A stretch of DNA of 36,459 bases from the NCBI GenBank assembly GCA_002396505.1, contig DGYA01000143.1, positions 1 to 36,459 on the forward strand, read 5' to 3'. The position numbers were made by a program, and so were the translations under genes. Origin of the DNA: Cyanobacteria bacterium UBA5018. Its GTDB lineage: Bacteria; Cyanobacteriota; Cyanobacteriia; PCC-6307; Cyanobiaceae. Positions 15,396 to 22,968 of the stretch are shown here, piece by piece; positions within the stretch are counted from its first letter, which is position 1; every line of letters begins with the position of its first letter. The notes below the pieces were generated by a model that saw only the letters and a program-made list of their open reading frames with translations, had not been told where the DNA came from and did not search any database.

Positions 15396-16559
15396 ATGGG
15401 GCTCCTGCGCAGGTTGTTTGGCAAAAGTGCGGCCCCCCGGGAACCCATGGGCGGCGGCGACTTGACCCAAGTGGGCCAGCTGATGGATCAGCGGACCGTC
15501 TTTGCGATGGCCGAGACCATCGAGCTCGACATCGTGCCCTGGTCGAGCGCCCGGCTGGCCGCCATCTTCGCTGAGGTGAACCGCAATCCCACTGGCGCTC
15601 CCCTGATGGAAGCCCGGCAGGCCCGCCAAGCTCTGTCCAAATTCTGGCTGCACGCGCCGGTGGATCAACTGGAGCCCCTGTATCGCAGCGTAATCGGCCA
15701 GACCTATCGCACCCTGGTGGGCGGTCGGTTGGCCGAACTAACCCTGGTGATGGACGAACAGCAGTGGCGCGATGCCATCAGCCAAAAGCTGCGGGAAGCG
15801 GCCGGTAAGCCGCAAGCCGCCAACCTGTTGCTGGCCGTTATGCCTTACTACGCCCGCGGTTCGATGCGGGTTTCCGATCCGCTGCGCACCGTCCCCCAGT
15901 GGCTAATGCAGGACTACGCAGCTCTTTACGAGCCTGATCTGCTGCAGCGGATCCAGCAGCCAGCCGGCCTGTTGGGGCCCTCCAGGCCATCCCTGATGGG
16001 CTTGCCAGCCAGGTCCACCCCTGTGGCGCTGCCCCCTAGCGCCGTCGCCTCAGTTCAACAACCGCAGCAGCAGCCAGCCCAGCCACCGGTGCTCTCCCCG
16101 CTGCGCGGCCAAGATGCCTACAACCAAATACAGGAGACCGACTTTGCCTCCCGCATGAGCGGCCTGATCAATCTGTTCACAATCGACCCCGGCGATGAGG
16201 ATGTGAACCGTGAGCTAGGTAATCTGCGTCGCCTGCTGGGACAGATTGCACTCGATATGGATGCCTCCCAGCTTGAAGCCCTATACCGCAGCTCCTACGG
16301 TGAACTGCATCGCCAATTGATGCGTTGCGGCTTTGCCTCCGCACCGATCAGCCAGCAGGACGCCAAGGATCGGTCTCAATTGGCTGGCCTCGTAGCCAAC
16401 ATCAAACAACCCGGAGGCCTGAATGCGCTACTGGCAGCTCTGCTCTTCTATCCGGCTGGCAAAATTCAAATCAGCGGTAGTGAAAATTTGCTACCTGGCT
16501 GGCTCCTGAGCGAACTTGGCGCCGTCAGTAATGCCGGTCAAACCGCTGGGGCCTACTGA
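15396..16559 (+). CDS. Hypothetical protein with an internal domain duplication
   Basis: A 387-residue protein; I do not recognise the family. ATG at 15396 was chosen over the in-frame GTG at 15384. It begins with a basic GLLRRLFGK segment and has no signal peptide or membrane helix. Two similar halves can be aligned by eye. QALSKFWLHAPVDQLEPLYR matches LGQIALDMDASQLEALYR. LLLAVMPYYARGSMRVSD matches LLAALLFYPAGKIQISGS, each followed by a P-x-WL motif (VPQWLMQDYAAL and LPGWLLSELGAV). A Pro/Gln-rich linker (about 195-235) joins them. A strong terminator follows at 16661-16688. It sits among glycosyltransferases, so a surface-related role is likely but unproven. Confidence 0.8.
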   Translation: MGLLRRLFGKSAAPREPMGGGDLTQVGQLMDQRTVFAMAETIELDIVPWSSARLAAIFAEVNRNPTGAPLMEARQARQALSKFWLHAPVDQLEPLYRSVIGQTYRTLVGGRLAELTLVMDEQQWRDAISQKLREAAGKPQAANLLLAVMPYYARGSMRVSDPLRTVPQWLMQDYAALYEPDLLQRIQQPAGLLGPSRPSLMGLPARSTPVALPPSAVASVQQPQQQPAQPPVLSPLRGQDAYNQIQETDFASRMSGLINLFTIDPGDEDVNRELGNLRRLLGQIALDMDASQLEALYRSSYGELHRQLMRCGFASAPISQQDAKDRSQLAGLVANIKQPGGLNALLAALLFYPAGKIQISGSENLLPGWLLSELGAVSNAGQTAGAY

Positions 16560-16620
16560 ATCTGGCCGCCTTAGCACAGATTGATTAAGAGCAGCCAAGA
16601 AACGAACCAAAGGTGCGCAA

Positions 16621-16646
16621 CCAAGTAGCGCACCCAAGTAGCGCAT
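16621..16646. repeat. Tandem 13-bp repeat
   Basis: CCAAGTAGCGCA(C/T) occurs twice in tandem (16621-16633 and 16634-16646), shortly before the terminator of the duplicated-domain gene. A looser third version (CAAAGGTGCGCAA) lies just upstream. Confidence 0.8.
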
Positions 16647-16660
16647 CAATGCAGTGCACC

Positions 16661-16688
16661 AAAGGCCTGGCATCCACCAGGCCTTTTT
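16661..16688 (+). terminator. Rho-independent terminator
   Basis: A perfect 10-bp stem AAAGGCCTGG / CCAGGCCTTT with a 6-nt loop (CATCCA) continues into TTTTT. It lies 101 bp past the stop of the duplicated-domain gene and ends the plus-strand transcript. Confidence 0.9.
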
Positions 16689-16941
16689 GCTGGCGTTCAA
16701 TCGCCATAAGCCTAATAACTTCACTCCTGCATTCCCAGGGACAGAGACAATAAAGAGCAGCTCGAAAAATTACTCATCCCGCCTCTCCGAGCCAGGGGCA
16801 ATCCAAGCATTGCAATTATTTCCACGTCATGCGATCAGTGAGATGTAGCATTCTTCGAGCTGCCCTAAACTTCAACCCGCCAGCTGGGGAATTCTTGGAA
16901 AACCCTAGCCAGGACCAATGGAGCACTGATGCCGCCATGTA

Positions 16942-17005
16942 TACCAGCTAGCTGTACAATTACCAGCTGGACATGCTTACCAGCTTGCATAGCCGCCAAG
17001 CTGGT
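16942..17005. repeat. Three TACCAGCT direct repeats plus a 9-bp stem-loop
   Basis: TACCAGCT occurs at 16942, 16961 and 16978 (19- and 17-bp spacing). The third copy forms a perfect 9-bp stem, ACCAGCTTG (16979-16987) with CAAGCTGGT (16997-17005), around a 9-nt loop. No T-run follows on either strand, so it does not look like a terminator. It could be an operator cluster or a structured RNA. Confidence 0.5.
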
Positions 17006-17156
17006 GGTCATGCAGGAGCCTCACCAGTCAGGGCAGGCGCAGCATCTAAGCATCTTCACACCAAAACCAACAAAATATATCAACGCAAAATAAAATAAAA
17101 GTGAGCGGCCGGAAAAATCTCCTCCAAGATATTCGAAAATTTCCCGACTACAATTC

Positions 17157-17414
17157 CTACTCGTGAAAATCTTTCCACATAAGCCAATAAATTATATAGG
17201 CAAGCAAAGGAAGAGAAACAAGTGGAACTAATGCCATCCAAAACTCTAGGATCCTGCCATTGGCCAGCAAGTACAAACACCAAATCAGATAAGAAGAGAT
17301 GCATATGATCAAAAAAGATCTTCGAGTGCGGAGCCTCGTCAGCAACCTGCTCCATCTAATCGCCAAAATCCGCCGCCGCCTTTGGCCGGCTGGCACGTGG
17401 TCAATCCAGCTCAT
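17157..17414 (-). CDS. Small two-helix membrane protein downstream of hlyD
   Basis: An 85-residue product. A basic N-terminus (GQRRRRILAIRWSRLLTRLRTRRS) is followed by two hydrophobic segments (FLIICISSYLIWCLYLLA and FWMALVPLVSLPLLAYIIYWLMW) and a charged end (KDFHE). This looks like a real double-spanning membrane protein with its N-terminus inside. It lies 128 bp after the HlyD-like gene on the same strand, so it may be the last gene of the secretion operon. A weak terminator-like hairpin (17455-17492) lies in between, and no clear ribosome site is visible. I do not recognise the family. A 91-residue frame overlapping it (17080-17355) is less protein-like. Confidence 0.55.
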   Translation of the reverse strand: MSWIDHVPAGQRRRRILAIRWSRLLTRLRTRRSFLIICISSYLIWCLYLLANGRILEFWMALVPLVSLPLLAYIIYWLMWKDFHE

Positions 17415-17454
17415 AGAAACAACAAGACCCTAAACGAGAGCGGATAATTAATAG

Positions 17455-17492
17455 GCGAAAAAGAAGAAGAGAGCCAGCTCAAATCATGGCTC
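17455..17492 (-). terminator. Weak terminator-like hairpin after the HlyD-like gene
   Basis: On the minus strand, GAGCCA-(10 nt)-TGGCTC forms a 6-bp stem followed by a pyrimidine-rich run ending TTTTT. The stem is short, so termination would be partial at best. Confidence 0.35.
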
Positions 17493-17542
17493 AACGTTAG
17501 AGTGTCTGGCATGGGATGCTCATACAGAAGAATTGAAAAATA

Positions 17543-19147
17543 CTAGGTACCTGTAGACCTAATTCGCTCTACAGAGCGGAAGTTGTCATGCCCGAATTTA
17601 ATGATGATATCGGCCAAGGTCCGTCGCTGCAGGCGTATGTCCACATTAACAGTCATGCCGGCTATGAGGGGAATCTTAACACCATGGCGCTCAAGATATT
17701 GCTTATCCAGTCTCAAACTGGCGGGGAAATAAAGGCCTTGAGCCTGAGAACCTAGTGCATCGGCAATCTCTTTGGGAGGCACGGCATCGGAACCAACCCT
17801 AGTAACCTTAGCCGGAATGCGACCAAAATAGGCAGAAGGGTAAGCATCGGTGGACACGTCAGCATGCTGGCCTGGCACAATAAAACCAATGCTGTTATTA
17901 GGAATAAAAACCCGGGCGATAAGACTATCGGAGGGTATTACAGATAGCAGCGGTGAATTGGGGTCGGCATTTGCGTTTACTACGCTACCGCGCTGGACCG
18001 AAACATTAAAAACTACACCATCTACAGGGGAAGTTAAGGTGGAGTTTTCTATCTGCAGACGGGCTTGATCAGCTTGGCGCTGCTGTTCATTAATCTGCTT
18101 GAGGTTGGTTTCAATTCGATTGCGAATCTCGGCGTCTGGACTTGCCTCAGCGCTGATGCGCTGCGAGCGCAGGCGCTGAGATTCCCGTTCTTGCGTGGCA
18201 ATCCGAGCTCTTAGCTCTTCGGCCTTAGTGAGATAATCAAGGGCTTGAACGAGGCTACCAGCTCCAATATCAGCAAGCTGCTTGAAACGCTGATACTGAT
18301 TCAAGGCAAGATCATACTGAATCTTGAGACCCTTCAAAGTCTCACTAGACTTAGCCAGATCCTCGTCGGCAGAAATACGCCTACTGATCAGATCTGCTTT
18401 CTGGCTCTCGAGCTGCCGAAGCTGGTTTTCCGTGAGCCCTTTAGTGACAGATAAATCACCCAGGGATGCTGCATATAATTTATTTTCATTGGTAAGTCGG
18501 CTAATAAGTTCTTGAGAGGTGGACAAGACGATGCGAGGGTCCCGCACATCAAAAACCAATAAAGCCTGGCCTTTCTTTACCTGTTGACCATCCTTTACAA
18601 GCACAGAATCTACGCGGCCCTGAACTACGCTCAAGATCGGCTTAACCCTGCTGCCGGGCTGTAAACGCCCTTGCACCATAACGGTTTCGTCTAAAGGTGC
18701 TAAGAAAATCCATAATAAGCCACCTGTCGTTAAAGCAACGGAGGTCCAGATCAAAGCCGATGAGACGCGAGTGCCGCTCTTGAGCAGGGCAGGCTTCTGA
18801 AATTCCCAGGCTTCTGCTAATTTACTTGACTGATCATCAGGCTGCTTTTTGAAGGGATTGGCATCATCGCTTAGGGATAGGTTTTCTCCCACCTCGCCAC
18901 CATCGCCAATCAGATTAACTCTAACTGGCTGAAAGCTATTTTGATCACCTACTACGATGCCGGCCCCACGGGAGCGACGCCTAGGGGAGAGAATGCGCTG
19001 GAGCAATGCATCGAGCCAAGCCTGTAAGCGCTCTGATGAAGAGGCATTTTTTTGTGCCGAAGAAGCAGTGGCGGCGGCAGTGGATTGATCACCAATTAGG
19101 TCTGGATTAAAAGCTGAAGACTTGGAAGATTTTGGTAGTAGCTTCAT
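17543..19147 (-). CDS. HlyD-family membrane fusion protein of a type I secretion system
   Basis: A 534-residue periplasmic adaptor. An unusually long Ser/Asp-rich cytosolic N-terminus (about 1-125) precedes one membrane helix (about 129-150, ALIWTSVALTTGGLLWIFLA). Next come a first lipoyl half (ILSVVQGRVDSVLVKDGQQVKKGQ), a long coiled-coil hairpin (about 205-365), a second lipoyl half (STLTSPVDGVVFNVSVQRGSVV) and beta-barrel domains to the end. This is the standard HlyD order, bridging the inner-membrane ABC exporter to a TolC-type channel. No TolC gene is in the window. The ATG at 19147 overlaps the exporter stop (TAATG), indicating translational coupling. The gene is AT-richer than its neighbours (26/60 G+C at 18481-18540). 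Confidence 0.93.
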   Translation of the reverse strand: MKLLPKSSKSSAFNPDLIGDQSTAAATASSAQKNASSSERLQAWLDALLQRILSPRRRSRGAGIVVGDQNSFQPVRVNLIGDGGEVGENLSLSDDANPFKKQPDDQSSKLAEAWEFQKPALLKSGTRVSSALIWTSVALTTGGLLWIFLAPLDETVMVQGRLQPGSRVKPILSVVQGRVDSVLVKDGQQVKKGQALLVFDVRDPRIVLSTSQELISRLTNENKLYAASLGDLSVTKGLTENQLRQLESQKADLISRRISADEDLAKSSETLKGLKIQYDLALNQYQRFKQLADIGAGSLVQALDYLTKAEELRARIATQERESQRLRSQRISAEASPDAEIRNRIETNLKQINEQQRQADQARLQIENSTLTSPVDGVVFNVSVQRGSVVNANADPNSPLLSVIPSDSLIARVFIPNNSIGFIVPGQHADVSTDAYPSAYFGRIPAKVTRVGSDAVPPKEIADALGSQAQGLYFPASLRLDKQYLERHGVKIPLIAGMTVNVDIRLQRRTLADIIIKFGHDNFRSVERIRSTGT

Positions 19148-22128
19148 TAGCTAAGTCCCTCCTGTGCCTGGCTCTGAACTAGGGCGTAGTACCAGCCCCG
19201 CTGCTCCATTAGGTCGCGGTGCGGTCCCATCTCCATGATTGCGCCTTGGTCCATTAGAACAATAACATCGGCAGGCTTCACTGTTGTGAGTCGGTGGGTA
19301 ATAAAGAACACTGTACGACCTCGGAATGCCTCAAGCAAGTTGATACAAACCTGGCGTTCAGTACGGGCATCGAGAGCACTGGTAGCCTCGTCAAGAATCA
19401 GCATACGAGGATTTTGAAGTACTGCCCTAGCCAAAGCAAGCCGCTGCTTCTGTCCCCCTGAGAGGCCACTGCCTCGCTCCCCAACGCTAGAATTATAGCC
19501 CCGGGGCATGCTCATAATGAATTCGTGGGCACAGGCAATTTTGGCGGCACGAATAAGCTCTTCAGCTGTGGCATCTGGCTTAACCAGCATCAAATTATCT
19601 TTGACGGTGCCGTCGAAGAGCAGGCTGTCCTGGGGCACAACACCAATTTGCCTGCGCAGAGAGTATAACTCAATTTTGTCAATATCAAAACCATCTATTA
19701 GTACTTTGCCAGAGGTGGGCCGATAGAAGCGCGGCACCATCTTGAGTAGGGTACTTTTGCCACTGCCAGATCCACCAACAACACCGACAAATGAACCTTT
19801 CTGAATGGAAAGATTTACGGCATTTAGAACACTTGGAGCTTCTTGGGAATATGAGAAGCCAAGGTTTGTAAACTGAACATGGCCTTGAAGCGGAGGCATC
19901 GGGATATTTTGTGATTCCAACTCGCTCTGCTCGGTGGGACGATCGACCACGTCGGCAACTATTTGCAACTGCTCAGAGCATTGCTGGAACTCTTGCCATG
20001 TGGAAGGTATCTCAGTTAGCGGGCGAATCACATAATTGCTAAGCATATTGAAGGCAATCACGGTGCCAAAGTCCAATTCTCCCATGACGACTAGCGCAAA
20101 TCCCGCGCACAAAACCACTACAGCCTCAATATTCATAATGAAACCTCCCAGGTTGCTTAGGGATTCTCGGGTGATTTTCATCTTGAAATCTTCCCCGAGG
20201 TAGCGGCTATAGAGATCGTGGAATGTCCAGCGGGTTTTCATTTCAGCGTTCTGAGCTTTAATGGTCTGAATGCCGCTAATTGATTCGGTAAGATAAGAGC
20301 TGTATTTAACATTTTCCACCATGGTGCGGCGGATTTGACTCTTCAGCAAAGGGGTGCTGAACAGGGTAATGCCTGCTATTAGTGGCACAAAGCTGAGTAC
20401 GACAAATGTCAGCAGCGGGCTGAACATGAACAAAATAATTATGTAGAACAAGCTGAAAACTGTATCAACAAGCAAGGTGAGACTACGGCCCACCAGGAAT
20501 TGCCTAAGTTGATCCAGCTGATTTATATAAAATACAACCCGCCCCACTGGTCGCTCATCGAAGAAGCTTTGGGGAAGTCTCACCAAATGATCCAAAATTG
20601 TTGCTTTTGTGGCCGAATCAACGCGATTGGCAACGTCGGTAAACTGAAAACTGCGAAGGGTTTTAAGAACACTTACCGCAACTGCCGAGGATACCATGAG
20701 TATAGAAATCGTAATCACAATTGAGATGGCTTCAGGGCCTCTCATTTGAGACATTAAAACGCGAATTCCCAGCGGGTTAGCAAGCATTAGTATGTTAATT
20801 ACCGCTGATACGGCCAGTACTTCAATTAATTTTCTTTTGTGCTCACGCAGGTAGGGGAAGTACCAGCTCCAGCTGAACTTCTGTTCCTTGGCGTCTGGCT
20901 TGCGCTCAAGAATAAGTAGCTCAACCTGGCCATCCTCCAGGGTGGCCAACTGCTCGATTGGCACCCGCAGGGGGCCAAGCTCCGCCTCCAGCAGGCAGGC
21001 ATGGCCGTCTGGATCGACGGCATCCAGGATGCCGATGTGGCCCTGCTGCATCAGCACGGCCGGGGTAGATACTCGAGCCAAGCGATCGGCAGGCAGGCGA
21101 CTGAGAATCACCCTCAGGCCGATGGCATCGAGAATCTGGCCCAGATTGGTGAGGTTGAGGCTGGCCTGGCGAGCCAGCACCGAATCAATCTGATCAAAGA
21201 GAGCATCTCGATTCAGTGGCAGCCCATAAAAACTTGCCAGAGCCTGCACAACAGCGGCTGGGATATCGCGCGGACCACTGGCGCGAGCCAGTACCAATTT
21301 GCCGGGACCACGATTTTGGGGCAGCGGCGGCAGGTCGCCACCAAAACGATCGGCGCCGACCAGCTGGGCTTCGACGGCCTCGGCAGCGGAGCCGACCTCG
21401 ATCCTGGCCTTGGCCTGATCGCCAGGCAATGGCTCGGGGGCGGCCGGTTCAGCCAGGGTTGCCGGCAGAGCCACCAGGCGCAACCAGGGTGCGCCTGCTT
21501 CCAGGGGCTTGACGCTCTTGGCGGTATCCCAGCGGGAGGCCAACAGGGCGCCACTGCTCACATACCACTCGCGCTCGGGGGCCAGGGCCAGGCCCGATTC
21601 GAGCCCAGGTATCAGAGAGCTGACCGAAGCCTGTTCCTGTAGCTGGGGCAATCGCTCCAGCCAGGGCAACCAGCGCGGACCTGGCTCCCGGCGGCAGAGC
21701 TCCAGCAGCAGCTTATATAGCTCAGAAACTGGCAAGGATGACTGGAACCAGGCCGCCAGGCTGGGGTAGCCGTCGATTAGATCGCGAAAGGCCGCGGCTG
21801 GTAATAGCAGCAGATCGGCTTCGCCGGAGGCCCTCAAGTGTTCGCAGGGCTGCTGGCGCACTAAACTCACCCAGCCGGCCATCGAGCCGGCCTGCAATTT
21901 CTCGATAGTGCGCAGGCCACCGGTATTGGGATCACTGGCCAGGCCCCGCAAACTGCCCGAGCGAACCAGATAGAGCCCTTTGGGCATCACATCTGGAGCT
22001 AACACGGTCTGCCCAGGTCGGAAACGCTGCGGTTCCAGCAGCTGCTCCAGGGAACGGGCCACAGCTTCGGGTAGCCGATCGAAGGGGGCGAAAGCCGAGA
22101 GCAGAGGGGTCGAGGGGGTGGTGATCAT
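19147..22128 (-). CDS. Type I secretion ABC exporter with N-terminal cyclic-nucleotide-binding domain
   Basis: A 993-residue HlyB-type exporter. The order is a cNMP/Crp-like sensor fold (about 10-135: FRPGQTVLAPDVMPKGLYLVRSG, then AGSMAGW), a linker, a C39-peptidase-like domain (about 280-410), six-helix TMD (about 425-700), then an NBD with GGSGSGKST (about 784), LSGGQKQRLALARAVL (about 888) and LILDEATSALD (about 910). The catalytic Cys of C39 peptidases is absent (IPAAVVQALASFYGLP), though the His segment (GHIGILDAV) remains, so it should not cleave a leader and resembles HlyB. It starts with an ATGA overlap on the parvulin gene. The first half is GC-rich, the second clearly AT-richer. Confidence 0.94.
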   Translation of the reverse strand: MITTPSTPLLSAFAPFDRLPEAVARSLEQLLEPQRFRPGQTVLAPDVMPKGLYLVRSGSLRGLASDPNTGGLRTIEKLQAGSMAGWVSLVRQQPCEHLRASGEADLLLLPAAAFRDLIDGYPSLAAWFQSSLPVSELYKLLLELCRREPGPRWLPWLERLPQLQEQASVSSLIPGLESGLALAPEREWYVSSGALLASRWDTAKSVKPLEAGAPWLRLVALPATLAEPAAPEPLPGDQAKARIEVGSAAEAVEAQLVGADRFGGDLPPLPQNRGPGKLVLARASGPRDIPAAVVQALASFYGLPLNRDALFDQIDSVLARQASLNLTNLGQILDAIGLRVILSRLPADRLARVSTPAVLMQQGHIGILDAVDPDGHACLLEAELGPLRVPIEQLATLEDGQVELLILERKPDAKEQKFSWSWYFPYLREHKRKLIEVLAVSAVINILMLANPLGIRVLMSQMRGPEAISIVITISILMVSSAVAVSVLKTLRSFQFTDVANRVDSATKATILDHLVRLPQSFFDERPVGRVVFYINQLDQLRQFLVGRSLTLLVDTVFSLFYIIILFMFSPLLTFVVLSFVPLIAGITLFSTPLLKSQIRRTMVENVKYSSYLTESISGIQTIKAQNAEMKTRWTFHDLYSRYLGEDFKMKITRESLSNLGGFIMNIEAVVVLCAGFALVVMGELDFGTVIAFNMLSNYVIRPLTEIPSTWQEFQQCSEQLQIVADVVDRPTEQSELESQNIPMPPLQGHVQFTNLGFSYSQEAPSVLNAVNLSIQKGSFVGVVGGSGSGKSTLLKMVPRFYRPTSGKVLIDGFDIDKIELYSLRRQIGVVPQDSLLFDGTVKDNLMLVKPDATAEELIRAAKIACAHEFIMSMPRGYNSSVGERGSGLSGGQKQRLALARAVLQNPRMLILDEATSALDARTERQVCINLLEAFRGRTVFFITHRLTTVKPADVIVLMDQGAIMEMGPHRDLMEQRGWYYALVQSQAQEGLS

Positions 22129-22946
22129 GCGGAGAGATCGGCAAGAGGTGCAGGGACCTCGCCCTGAAGGAACTCGGTGGCGCGGTTATTGATGAACTCC
22201 TGCAGTAACTCGCCGAGGAGGCGCTGCCGCAGTTCTTCGGTGAGCGGGGCGGGGATCAGGCGATCCACCCGCAACACCAACCAGGTGTCGCCCACCGCGA
22301 AGGGGGGCAGTAGCTGGCCGGGCTCGCAGCTACGCAGACGAGTCACCAGGTCGGGGTGAGCAGCGCCCATGGGCACCGGACCGATGCGGCCGCCATTGTT
22401 GCGCTCAGCGCCCTCAGAATAGCTGGAAGCCAACTGGGAAAATTCGGCCTCGCCCTCTCTAATTTGCTGATAGAGCTCTTCGGACAGAAAGGCGTCTTTA
22501 GTGCGAATTAAAGAATACTCTACCTGATCCAACATGATCTTGCGGTCTAGGTAGCGAACCTCCACCTCGTCTTCAAAACGATTTTTGGCATAGATCTCCA
22601 GCCTGCTTCTCTGGGTGAAGCGGCAGCAGATGTCCTCTTGGCTCAGGCCTTGAGCCTTTAGCCACTGGCGCAGAGCCTGTTCGCCCCGGATGCCGAGAGT
22701 CTCCAGCTGCTGACTCACCAGCTTTTTCTCCTCATCCTCTGGCAGGGGCACCACAGCCACGATCTCTTCAAAGACCAGGGCCCGGGCCAGGGACATGGCT
22801 AAATCCTGGCGTCGCAGCAACCGGTGCAGGGACAGCAGGGGAAGCAGCGGTTTACCTGGCGCCAGTTCTACCAATGGCGGTGGTTCCAAGCCCGAGAGGA
22901 CGTCGCTGTCAGTCAGCTGCGGAGGCAGAGAGTAGGTGGATGCCAT
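22125..22946 (-). CDS. Cytosolic parvulin-type peptidyl-prolyl isomerase
   Basis: A 273-residue protein with a helical N-terminal half (about 35-150) and a PpiC/rotamase domain (about 155-250). The parvulin signature is visible as AEFSQLASSYSEGAERNNGGRIGPVPMGAAHPDLV, then AVGDTWLVLRVDRL. There is no signal peptide, unlike SurA or PrsA, so it should act in the cytosol, presumably on the exporter's passenger before or during transport. It lies 22 bp after the glycosyltransferase gene and overlaps the exporter start by 4 bp. Adjacent exporter, adaptor and parvulin genes recur in cyanobacteria from general knowledge, but the parvulin's role is not established. Confidence 0.9.
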   Translation of the reverse strand: MASTYSLPPQLTDSDVLSGLEPPPLVELAPGKPLLPLLSLHRLLRRQDLAMSLARALVFEEIVAVVPLPEDEEKKLVSQQLETLGIRGEQALRQWLKAQGLSQEDICCRFTQRSRLEIYAKNRFEDEVEVRYLDRKIMLDQVEYSLIRTKDAFLSEELYQQIREGEAEFSQLASSYSEGAERNNGGRIGPVPMGAAHPDLVTRLRSCEPGQLLPPFAVGDTWLVLRVDRLIPAPLTEELRQRLLGELLQEFINNRATEFLQGEVPAPLADLSA

Positions 22947-22968
22947 GGCCGAACTCTAAATGGACAAC

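Larger units (their letters stand above)
16560..17156. other. 597-bp intergenic region, repeats and hairpins, no convincing gene
   Basis: It holds a tandem 13-bp repeat (16621-16646), the terminator of the upstream gene, a cluster of TACCAGCT repeats with a hairpin (16942-17005), and an AT-rich stretch from about 17060 towards the small membrane protein gene. Short open frames here lack a start signal and protein-like composition. Confidence 0.6.

Noticed and set aside
16654..16848. 64-codon plus-strand frame
   Set aside because: It starts across the terminator at 16661-16688 and has no protein-like features.
17080..17355. 91-codon minus-strand frame
   Set aside because: It overlaps the two-helix membrane protein in another frame and lacks its coherent hydrophobic pattern. 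It is kept only as an alternative.
21001..21642. 213-codon plus-strand frame
   Set aside because: It is antisense to the sensor/C39-like half of the exporter gene and has no domain or start signal.
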